From JOPF133 sp052144935 (GTDB lineage: Bacteria > Acidobacteriota > Terriglobia > Bryobacterales > Bryobacteraceae): a DNA stretch of 15,049 nucleotides. This document shows, piece after piece, positions 1 through 6,055 of this stretch. The notes below the pieces were generated by a model. That model had not been told where the DNA came from and did not search any database. It saw only the letters and a list, made by a program, of their open reading frames with translations. The position numbers and the translations under genes were made by a program. Where the stretch lies: positions 1 to 15,049 of the forward strand of contig JBKQPR010000068.1 in assembly GCA_052144935.1 (NCBI GenBank), given 5' to 3'. Within the stretch, counting starts at the first letter, position 1; every line of letters begins with the position of its first letter.

Positions 1-126
1 TCGTGAGTCTGCGACGAAACCAGTCGGAAAGCCGGATGCCGGAAATCGGCACGTCCGGTTTGATGAGCGGGGTTGGGAAACAGGGCGGCGCTCGGCGTCA
101 GTACCTGCGCCCAACCTCGACTCTAC
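1..126 (+). mobile_element. Group II intron, 3' end (domains V and VI)
   Basis: This is the 3' terminus of a self-splicing group II intron; its body and any maturase gene lie upstream of the window. Domain V is at about 29-61. The catalytic triad AGC is at 30-32, and bases 29-36 pair with 54-61. C52-G53 form the two-base bulge, and a short upper helix (37-41 with 47-51) carries a GAAA-type loop at 42-46. Domain VI follows: 68-77 pair with 110-119 over ten pairs, one of them G-T. A single unpaired A at 120 sits where the branch-point adenosine belongs, and GAG 65-67 pairs with CTC 121-123. The intron then ends most naturally after AC at 125-126, seven bases from the branch A. These calls come from hand-folding; the family assignment rests on the domain V/VI architecture. 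Confidence 0.85.
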
Positions 127-279
127 CCGCCAACCGATTTTTCACTGCTTGTCAGCCTCAGTCTCAGGGAGTGGTTTCGGCTATGGACCGCGCCGCGGGC
201 GGCGGCGCTGATCCTGGCAACCCTGGCGGGAATGTCCGTGGCGCTGTATGCCACGCGCCATCGCGAGGTGATGGCATGA
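127..279 (+). CDS. 3' exon of a gene interrupted by the intron; C-terminal end of a probable membrane protein (partial)
   Basis: Directly after the intron end, one frame stays open to a TGA at 277-279 and encodes about 50 residues. It contains LREWFRLW followed by a hydrophobic stretch (AAALILATLAGMSVALY) that could be a transmembrane helix, then a short basic tail. The other frames read as Arg/Gly-rich shadow sequence. The simplest reading is that the intron sits inside, or just before, the 3' end of this gene. The 5' exon is outside the window, so neither the protein nor the reading phase across the splice site can be confirmed. I do not recognise the family. The stop overlaps an ATG (ATGA at 276-279), as at the following gene junctions. 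Confidence 0.35.
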   Translation, partial: PPTDFSLLVSLSLREWFRLWTAPRAAALILATLAGMSVALYATRHREVMA

Positions 280-293
280 GTGCGCCATCGGTT

Positions 294-380
294 GGCAGGC
301 GAAAGCGCCTGCCCCACATAGCCCGCCAGTGCTTCGGCAGCAATGTGGGACAGACGCTTTCGTCTGCCAGGCTGGCGGGC
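294..380. repeat. Inverted pair of REP-like palindromes (BIME-like element)
   Basis: Two 26-nt arms, 294-319 and 343-368, are reverse complements with three mismatches. Each arm is itself a hairpin: 294-301 pairs with 306-313 around loop AAAG, and CAGACG 351-356 pairs with CGTCTG 361-366. A second inverted pair, 321-329 and 372-380, matches perfectly over nine bases. The order is A-B-A'-B', so the two long-range pairings interlock. The GGCAGGC...CCCCAC core recurs at 8772-8793 in this window, which supports a dispersed repeat family. The element lies between the end of the interrupted gene and the Gfo/Idh gene. Confidence 0.7.
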
Positions 381-433
381 CGCCCAATTGTCTCACAGCT
401 TTTGACTCCGCCGCGACATCACGAGGTGACCGC

Positions 434-1528
434 ATGAACGTGGCGCTGGCCGGCTGCGGCGGGATGGCCGCGCACTATCTGAGCGTCTACCGCGATCTCG
501 AACTGAGCGCCCAGCGCGATCTGAATTCGGTGCGCGTGGTCTGTTGCGTGGACGCCAACCTCGAGGCGGCCCGCCAGGCCGCGCAACAGTTCGGACAAGC
601 CCAGGCGTCCGGCGATTTCGCCGCGGCCCTGGCCCCCGATATCGACGCCGTCGTCATCGGCACACCCAATCACCTGCACCGCCCGCAGGCCATCGCCGCT
701 ATCGACGCGGGCAAGCACGTGCTGCTGCAGAAGCCGGTGGCCGCCAAACTGATCGACGCCGAAGCCATCGCCGCGGCGGCGGCCCGCTCCACACGCACGG
801 TCGGGCTTTACATGAGCTACTTCGACCAGCCGCTGATCCACGATCTGCGCGACATGTTGGCTGCGGGCTGGCTGGGCGAGATGGTGCAGGGCCACGCGCG
901 GCTGATGCACCAGGGCGGCATGATGTGGTCGGACCAGGCGCTGGCGGGCCAGCGCACGTGGCGCGGATCGATCGAGCAGACCGGCGGCGGCTGCTTCATC
1001 CAGCTCGCCGTACACTACATCCACATTTTCGAGTGGGTGACGGGCGCGTCGGTAGTGCGCGCCACAGGCTTCACGCGCAATCTGCACTGTCCGGGACTGG
1101 AAGGCGAGGACCTGGCCTGCGCCGTGCTAGAGCTGGAATCCGGCGCCATGGTGACGCTGGACACCGCCTGGTGCGCCAACGGGGAAGCGCTGGCGGTGTA
1201 TGGCACGCGCGGGCGCTTCGAGTACCGCAACAGCCGCTGGCTCTCGCTGGCGTCGGGCGCCGGACCGTTTCGCGGCCGCGTGGCGCGCTACTCGGGCGGG
1301 TTAGTGGAGGCCTTCGGCAGGCCCATGGGCGAGGAGCAGCAACTGGAGGTGCGGCCGCCCGCCTTCGGGGACGTCGCCAATCCGCTGAACCAGCACCGCG
1401 TGTTTCTGGAGGATGCCCGCGCCGGGCGTCCGGCGTCGGTTTCGATCGCCTCGGGCGTGCGCGACATGCGGGTGGTGGCGGCGGTGTACGAATCGGCGGC
1501 CAGTGGGCGCGCGGTGGCGGTAGCATGA
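434..1528 (+). CDS. Gfo/Idh/MocA family NAD(P)-dependent oxidoreductase
   Basis: The product is a 364-residue cytoplasmic dehydrogenase of the Gfo/Idh/MocA family, which oxidises or reduces hydroxyl groups on sugars and cyclitols with NAD(P). The Rossmann fold opens with GCGGMA (residues 7-12), an acidic D40 follows strand 2, and GTPNHLH (76-82) and QKP (99-101, the family's EKP motif with Q for E) follow. The C-terminal domain carries GGGCFIQLAVHYIH (184-197), matching the family pattern that supplies the active-site His. The ATG at 434 is chosen over an upstream in-frame TTG at 329 because GAGGTG (423-428) is a well-placed ribosome binding site and the family starts just before the first beta strand. 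The stop overlaps an ATG (1525-1528), and the next enzyme is a sugar isomerase, so the two probably act on one sugar. The substrate is not predictable from sequence. The last 37 codons lie in a tandem duplication. Confidence 0.93.
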   Translation: MNVALAGCGGMAAHYLSVYRDLELSAQRDLNSVRVVCCVDANLEAARQAAQQFGQAQASGDFAAALAPDIDAVVIGTPNHLHRPQAIAAIDAGKHVLLQKPVAAKLIDAEAIAAAAARSTRTVGLYMSYFDQPLIHDLRDMLAAGWLGEMVQGHARLMHQGGMMWSDQALAGQRTWRGSIEQTGGGCFIQLAVHYIHIFEWVTGASVVRATGFTRNLHCPGLEGEDLACAVLELESGAMVTLDTAWCANGEALAVYGTRGRFEYRNSRWLSLASGAGPFRGRVARYSGGLVEAFGRPMGEEQQLEVRPPAFGDVANPLNQHRVFLEDARAGRPASVSIASGVRDMRVVAAVYESAASGRAVAVA

Positions 1529-1664
1529 AACCGAAGCTGGCGCGCGCCGGGCGGCCAGCGGCGGTTTCGATTGCCTCGGGCGTGCGCGACATGCGGGTGG
1601 TGGCGGCGGTGTACGAATCGGCGGCCAGTGGCCGCGCGGTGGCGGTAGCATGAAACTGAAACTG
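1415..1664 (+). repeat. 125-bp direct tandem duplication across a stop/start gene junction
   Basis: Bases 1415-1539 and 1540-1664 are two head-to-tail copies differing at about eight positions. Each unit spans the last 37 codons of the Gfo/Idh gene, the ATGA overlap and the first five codons of the next gene. Six of the eight differences fall at third codon positions when read in the frame of the oxidoreductase tail (GCC/GCG, CGT/CGG, CCG/CCA, ATC/ATT, GGG/GGC) or of the following start (AAG/AAA). The 125-bp period is not a multiple of three, so the second copy is read only after re-initiation at 1525. Confidence 0.95.
1525..1653 (+). CDS. 42-residue chimeric small ORF created by the tandem duplication
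   Basis: An open frame runs from the ATG at 1525 (overlapping the Gfo/Idh stop as ATGA) to the TGA at 1651-1653 (overlapping the isomerase start as ATGA). It encodes MKPKL, like the isomerase N terminus MKLKL, fused to a near-identical copy of the last 37 residues of the Gfo/Idh protein. It has no independent start signals and probably no enzymatic function. It may be translated by coupling, carrying ribosomes from the dehydrogenase gene to the isomerase gene. Both ends are clear in the sequence; the role is inference. Confidence 0.35.
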   Translation: MKPKLARAGRPAAVSIASGVRDMRVVAAVYESAASGRAVAVA

Positions 1665-2483
1665 GGGATTGTGGCCGACGAGATCGCGCGCGACTTCGAG
1701 AAGGCCGTGGCGGTGGGCAAGGCGCTGGGGATCGCGCGATACGAAGTGCGCAACCTGATCAGCGGGCGGATTCCGATGTGCCTGGCCGAAGAGTTGCGCC
1801 ACGTGGAAGAGACCGTGCGGCGCGAAGAGGTCGCGATCACGGCCATTTCGCCGGGATTGTTCAAATACACCGAAGATGCCGCGGTCTTCGCGCGCGAGAT
1901 GCGGGAGGTCTATCCGCGCGCGGCGGAAATCGCGCATCGCTGGCGATTGCCGGGCCTGATTGTCTTTGGCTTCCACAAACCCGGCGCTACGGAGGCCAAT
2001 GCCGCGGAGATTGCGAGCGCCGATCCGCCGGCGTGGATTGTGGAGTGGCTGGCCGCGGCGGGCGAGCGTGCGACGGCCGACGGCTTGCTACTGATGATCG
2101 AGCCGGAGCCGATCTGCTGGGCCGATTCGGCGCGCGCCGCGGCGGAGCTAATCCGCCAGGCCGGGTCGAGCGCACTGCGCATCAATTACGATCCGGGCAA
2201 TGTGGCATGGCTGGAAAACCGCGATCCGCTGGCTGAGTTCGACGCCGCAGCGGCGCTCATCGCCAACGTACACGTGAAGGATTTGCGTCCACTGGAGCGC
2301 GGGGCAGGGAACCCCGAATGGGTTCCGGCGGGCGAAGGCATGATCGATTACCGGGCCCATTTTCGCGCGCTGCGGAACGCCGGGTACGAGGGACCGGTGT
2401 CGCTAGAGCCGCACATGGATGGCAGCGCGGAGACGGTGCGGCGGTGTAGAGATGCTTGTGAGAGGGAGTGGGGGGAATCATGA
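1650..2483 (+). CDS. Sugar phosphate isomerase/epimerase (AP endonuclease 2-like TIM barrel)
   Basis: The protein has 277 residues, typical of the xylose-isomerase-like TIM-barrel family that interconverts sugars or cyclitol-derived keto-acids with a divalent metal. Candidate metal ligands occur on successive strand ends: the glutamate in LMIEPEP (E151 or E153), D181 in INYDPGN, H208 in NVHVKD and E253 in SLEPHMDGS. The segment VPAGEGMIDY (225-234) matches the usual P-GEG-IDY motif before the last strands. There is no signal peptide. The ATG at 1650 overlaps the preceding TGA by four bases, so translation is probably coupled; no strong Shine-Dalgarno is seen. Pairing with a Gfo/Idh dehydrogenase is the classic arrangement in inositol and other sugar oxidation pathways. 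The substrate is unknown. Confidence 0.9.
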   Translation: MKLKLGIVADEIARDFEKAVAVGKALGIARYEVRNLISGRIPMCLAEELRHVEETVRREEVAITAISPGLFKYTEDAAVFAREMREVYPRAAEIAHRWRLPGLIVFGFHKPGATEANAAEIASADPPAWIVEWLAAAGERATADGLLLMIEPEPICWADSARAAAELIRQAGSSALRINYDPGNVAWLENRDPLAEFDAAAALIANVHVKDLRPLERGAGNPEWVPAGEGMIDYRAHFRALRNAGYEGPVSLEPHMDGSAETVRRCRDACEREWGES

Positions 2484-2700
2484 AAGACAAGGCGGACAGT
2501 ACGCCAGGCCCGGCCGCTTATCGGACTACCTCTACGCGCAGACCAGGAACCCCGCCTATGCGCAGAAGGCCTGGGCCGGAATCAGGGGCGGGCGTTACAA
2601 ATGTCACCGCGCTGAAAGGACCGGAGGTGGTGACGCCGATCGAAGAAGCCACCGACGATCGAGGTGCCGGAGATGTGCGGGGACCGGATGCCGGGGTAAG
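2480..2700 (+). pseudogene. Decayed gene remnant between the isomerase and the serine hydrolase
   Basis: An ATGA overlap at 2480-2483 starts a short frame (MKDKADSTPG...) that is low in complexity and runs into the next gene. In another frame, about 2510-2590 encodes RLSDYLYAQTRNPAYAQKAW, which looks like real protein. The first frame at about 2610-2660 then gives ALKGPEVVTPIEEATDD, resembling the C-terminal style of large secreted carbohydrate-active proteins of Solibacter-like bacteria. The switch of frame and small size suggest an internally deleted and frameshifted gene whose start is still coupled to the isomerase. The family resemblance is from memory and tentative. Confidence 0.35.
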
Positions 2701-2702
2701 AT
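2697..2702 (+). promoter_or_regulatory. Candidate -10 element for a leaderless start of the serine hydrolase
   Basis: TAAGAT fits the TANNNT -10 pattern and is followed by exactly six bases before the ATG at 2709, so transcription could begin at that A. No Shine-Dalgarno precedes either ATG (2703 or 2709), and no clear -35 is seen. The same geometry occurs before the gene at 6056. Confidence 0.35.
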
Positions 2703-2708
2703 ATGCCA

Positions 2709-3941
2709 ATGATCAGCCGTAGAGAGTTCGGTGGCCTGGCGGCCGTTCTTGGCGCGCAGGCCGGGCGACTCGGTGGCGCCACCATTGGCGCCGCCAAGAT
2801 CGACGACACGTTGCGCTCGGGGATCGCGCGGCGAAAGATTCCCGCTGCCGTGGCTATGGTTGCCGGCGAGCGCGGCATCCTCTATTTGGGGGCGTTCGGC
2901 ACACGGGATTCATCGGGCGTTCCGGTGGCCGCCGATTCGATCTTTGCCATCGCCTCGATGACCAAGGCCATCACCACCGTCGCCGCTCTGCAACTGGTGG
3001 AACAGGGAAAGGTGAAGCTCAACGCGCCGGTTTCGCAATACCTGCCGGAGCTTGGCAAGCTGGAGGTTCTTGAAGGCTTCGATCCGGAGACCGGCAAACC
3101 GAAGCTGCGTCCCGCCGGAACTCGGGTGACCCTGAAGCATCTGCTCACGCACACATCGGGAATCTGTTACGACATCTGGGACCCGGACATGTTCCGGTAC
3201 ACGACGCAAATGAAGGGTGTGGTTCCGCGGGTCCCGCCGCTGATGTTCGAACCGGGCACGCGCTGGCAGTACGGCATGGGAATCGATTGGGCCGGGCGGT
3301 TGGTGGAAGCGGTGAGCGGCATGAACCTGGAAGAGTACTTTCAGGCCAGGATTCTGCGGCCGCTCGAAATGCAGGACACGAGTTACCTGGTGCCGGCGTC
3401 GAAATTCGACCGGCTTGTAACCGGTTATTCGAGGCAGGCGGATGGATCGCTCATGCAGAATCCGCGCGTTCCGCCGGCGGCGCCTAAAGAATTCAACGGA
3501 GGCGGTGGATTGTATTCCACCACCGGCGACTATGTGACGTTCATGCAGATGATTCTCGGCAAGGGGCTCGGCAACAATGGGGCCAGGATTCTCGACCCGA
3601 AGACGGTGGCGAGCATGAAGATCAACCAGATTGGCGCTGCCACGGCCGGCAAAATGAAGAGCTACCGCCCGGATCGATCGAGCGATGTGGACATGCAGCC
3701 GGGAGCGGCGGAGAAGTGGGGGCTGGGATTCCTGATCAATACCACCCCATACGACGGCGGCCGCTCGGCTGGAAGCCTGGCTTGGGCAGGGCTCTTCAAT
3801 ACGTTCTACTGGATCGATCTTAAGCGATCCATGTGCGCGGTGTTGATGATGCAGTTCTTACCGTTTGTGGATAAGGAGGCGGTCGGCCTGCTTAGCGATT
3901 TCGAGCAGGCGGTGTATGGTGGTTTGCGGGGGAGAGGGTGA
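2709..3941 (+). CDS. Tat-exported serine hydrolase, beta-lactamase/family VIII esterase fold
   Basis: The product (410 residues from ATG 2709; ATG 2703 adds two) begins MISRREFGGLAA, a twin-arginine signal, and so is probably exported folded. The nucleophile motif S-x-x-K is SMTK at 83-86, preceded by SIFAIA. HLLTHTSG (144-151) is the conserved segment of class C beta-lactamase-like enzymes. The catalytic Tyr is probably Y188 in WQYGMGIDWAG, which has YGM in place of the Y-x-N of true beta-lactamases. Near the C terminus, WAG (359-361) occupies the place of the KTG triad. The YGM and WAG variants favour a family VIII carboxylesterase or D-aminopeptidase-like hydrolase over an antibiotic-hydrolysing enzyme. 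Its relation to the upstream sugar genes is unclear. Confidence 0.92.
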   Translation: MISRREFGGLAAVLGAQAGRLGGATIGAAKIDDTLRSGIARRKIPAAVAMVAGERGILYLGAFGTRDSSGVPVAADSIFAIASMTKAITTVAALQLVEQGKVKLNAPVSQYLPELGKLEVLEGFDPETGKPKLRPAGTRVTLKHLLTHTSGICYDIWDPDMFRYTTQMKGVVPRVPPLMFEPGTRWQYGMGIDWAGRLVEAVSGMNLEEYFQARILRPLEMQDTSYLVPASKFDRLVTGYSRQADGSLMQNPRVPPAAPKEFNGGGGLYSTTGDYVTFMQMILGKGLGNNGARILDPKTVASMKINQIGAATAGKMKSYRPDRSSDVDMQPGAAEKWGLGFLINTTPYDGGRSAGSLAWAGLFNTFYWIDLKRSMCAVLMMQFLPFVDKEAVGLLSDFEQAVYGGLRGRG

Positions 3942-3980
3942 CGTACGGCCGCTCCCAAGGACTCGCCGCGGAGCCTTCGC

Positions 3981-4000
3981 ATGGACTGAGGTCCATATTC
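3981..4000 (+). terminator. Candidate transcription terminator after the serine hydrolase
   Basis: ATGGAC (3981-3986) pairs with GTCCAT (3991-3996) around loop TGAG and is followed by the weakly T-rich ATTCTT. It lies 40 bases past the stop at 3941, between convergent genes. The stem is short and the T tract poor. The rest of 3942-4198 holds one CGCGGAGG-type repeat (about 4021-4037) and no gene. Confidence 0.35.
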
Positions 4001-4198
4001 TTGGAGCGGGGAAACTTCCGACGCGGAGGTCGCGGAGCAAGCAGGCTAGGCGGGCCGGCAGGCTGTGCTTGCAGAAAGCTGAAACGTGTCCGCCTTCCCT
4101 GTGGTAAGAACCGCTCCGGGAGAAGGTGGGAAAGAATGATTGGCCGCGGGCCCTGAGGGCACCCCCACGATGAACGCAAATAAACAGTGACAAATGAC

Positions 4199-5863
4199 TC
4201 AGGGCCGCGGAATCGCGCGCAGATCGGCCGAGGAGGCTTCGCCCGCACGGACCGTGACTTTGCCGGCCTGGTTGAGGAGGCCGTCCTCCAGCTCCGGCAA
4301 CGGCCCGTTCCCTGCGAACGCCAGCACGTGATACTCACCCGGCCGCACGGCCGTAATCTCGTAGCGATCGTTGGAATCGCACTGCGCGGAGCGGAGAAAT
4401 CCGAGCCACTGCCTGGCGGTGTCTTGCGGAACCAACAGCACCGGGCCCGAGGCGCACTTCTCCACTGTGCCGCGCACGGAGCCGCCGTTGGTCTTGTACA
4501 CAACCGCGATCGGGACTGCGCCGGAGGAAAAGTCCACTTCCGCCGCGGCTCCATCGGTTTCGCCCACACGGACCGCATCCAGGTAGTAGGGCGGCGGTGG
4601 CGGCGGCATTGGAACGATCCGGTAGCCGCCAGGGTAGACATTCTGCAAAGTGAAATTGCCGTCCGCGCCGGGGCGGGCGGAAATGGCTCCGGCGAACAGG
4701 AAGCTGTCTTGTATTTCTGCGCGCATTTGATTTGCGGCGGCGCCGCCCGGCGCGTTCGCTGGGATCGGCTCAACAAAGTGCATCTCCGGCCAAAGCATCC
4801 AATTCGTCATCCAGGCCGCCTCCCTGCCGGTGCGGACGTGAGGGACGAGGGACACCGAGGGCAAGTTCGGCGCCGGCTTGCCTTGGGGCGTTTCCATCAC
4901 CAGCTTGCCGCGCACCGTGAACGGCGGGGTGAGGCGAAGCTTCACGCCCTCCAGTTCGCGCCCCGCCATTTCGATCCACTGCGCAGCCCGCAGCTTCACA
5001 CCGCTGGGCCCAGAGGGCACCCCAGGGGGCATCTCCACTTCGGCCGAAAGGCGCCATTCGCCATCCACCACCGCGGGGAATTCGAAGGCGCCATCGGACT
5101 TCGATTCCGCGCGTTGCGCCGGCTGGGATAGCGCGTCCTCACTCAGGGCGAGCGCCACTTTCGGCGCGGGAGTGCCGTCGGGGTTGAGCAGCACTCCGCG
5201 CACAGCGTGCACGGGGACGGCCAGCAGCTTCAGCTCGAGATCCGAAACCTCGCCGCCGGGCCACGCCACGAGTTTGGAGGCCGCCTGCGGAAGCGCTACT
5301 CCGGGATAAAAGGTCCGGGTCCAGACCAGTGGGCGGTGGCTGTCCGGCTCGGGATTGGGCGGCTTCAAGCCAAGCGGTGGAACTACCGACAAGATGTAGC
5401 CGCCGGGGCGCGGGCGCAGCTCGAACTTTCCCGTGGCATCGGTGCTCTCACCCGACCAGCCCGGCCCGATCAGCTCCACTTGCGCATGGGCCACGCCCTC
5501 GCCCCTGCCATCCACCACGCGGCCGGAGATTCTGGGCAGCGGCACCATGCGCACTTCCAGCTTCACGGGGTTTCCCGCCGCAGTCACTTGAAACAGGCTG
5601 GGATACCCGTTCAGCAAATAGTCGGGCGAGGAGGCGCCGGCCGCGTAAGTGCCTCGCTTGACACCTTCGACGAGGAAGCGGCCCTGCGCGTCGGTGGTGG
5701 TGGAATAGGACGCCTCCCCGGAAGCCGGTCTGATTTCCACCCGCACGGCGGCGATGCCATTGCCCGTGAGGGAGTTGATCACGCTGCCCTCCACGGTCTG
5801 CGCCGCGGCGGTCCCAAGGGGCACCCCGGCCAAGAGCATCAGGAGGCAGAAGAGCTTCGGCAT
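4199..5863 (-). CDS. Secreted protein with repeated carboxypeptidase-regulatory-like (beta-sandwich) domains
   Basis: The 554-residue product begins MPKLFCLLMLLAGVPLGTAA, a Sec signal peptide with likely cleavage near AAA-QT. It then carries several prealbumin-like repeats of the CarboxypepD_reg type. The first is at 22-100 (VEGSVINSLTGNGIAAVRVE, then TTTDAQGRFLVEGVKRGTY), the second begins ISGRVVDGRGEGVAHAQVEL, the third VRGVLLNPDGTPAPKVAL, followed by VRGKL and VRGTV repeats. Each repeat ends with the G-x-F/Y-x-(L/I)-x-x-(V/L)-x-P-G-x-Y turn. A run of six prolines (PMPPPPPPYY) precedes the last repeat. No catalytic domain is seen, so a structural, adhesive or ligand-binding role outside the cytoplasm is inferred. 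Such proteins are expanded in Bryobacterales. ATG 5863 is preferred to TTG 5869; no strong ribosome site is visible. Confidence 0.85.
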   Translation of the reverse strand: MPKLFCLLMLLAGVPLGTAAAQTVEGSVINSLTGNGIAAVRVEIRPASGEASYSTTTDAQGRFLVEGVKRGTYAAGASSPDYLLNGYPSLFQVTAAGNPVKLEVRMVPLPRISGRVVDGRGEGVAHAQVELIGPGWSGESTDATGKFELRPRPGGYILSVVPPLGLKPPNPEPDSHRPLVWTRTFYPGVALPQAASKLVAWPGGEVSDLELKLLAVPVHAVRGVLLNPDGTPAPKVALALSEDALSQPAQRAESKSDGAFEFPAVVDGEWRLSAEVEMPPGVPSGPSGVKLRAAQWIEMAGRELEGVKLRLTPPFTVRGKLVMETPQGKPAPNLPSVSLVPHVRTGREAAWMTNWMLWPEMHFVEPIPANAPGGAAANQMRAEIQDSFLFAGAISARPGADGNFTLQNVYPGGYRIVPMPPPPPPYYLDAVRVGETDGAAAEVDFSSGAVPIAVVYKTNGGSVRGTVEKCASGPVLLVPQDTARQWLGFLRSAQCDSNDRYEITAVRPGEYHVLAFAGNGPLPELEDGLLNQAGKVTVRAGEASSADLRAIPRP

Positions 5864-6040
5864 GAGCAAAGGGACGAGTTTGCGGGGGGCCGAGTTACAA
5901 GGAACGGAGCGCCGCCTGCAAGCCGTTCACCGCCGGGGCGCCCTCTGGGCCCGGAGGAAGACGCGGAGAGAGGCGTAACAGAGTTGTTTTCTCCGCGGTG
6001 CGGAGGTTGCATCGCGCGACGCGCGGGCTTTTCCCGAAAA

Positions 6041-6049
6041 TGATAGACT
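6041..6049 (+). promoter_or_regulatory. Extended -10 promoter of the TlpA-like gene, apparently leaderless
   Basis: TGA-TAGACT is an extended -10 (TGN plus TANNNT). Six bases separate TAGACT (6044-6049) from the ATG at 6056, placing the likely transcription start on the start codon. No Shine-Dalgarno is present in GACTCGGGCC just upstream. The geometry equals that of TAAGAT before 2709. Confidence 0.45.
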
Positions 6050-6055
6050 CGGGCC

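Noticed and set aside
276..437. 53-codon frame bridging the REP doublet
   Set aside because: It reads mostly palindromic repeat sequence; treated as a possible coupling frame, not as a gene.
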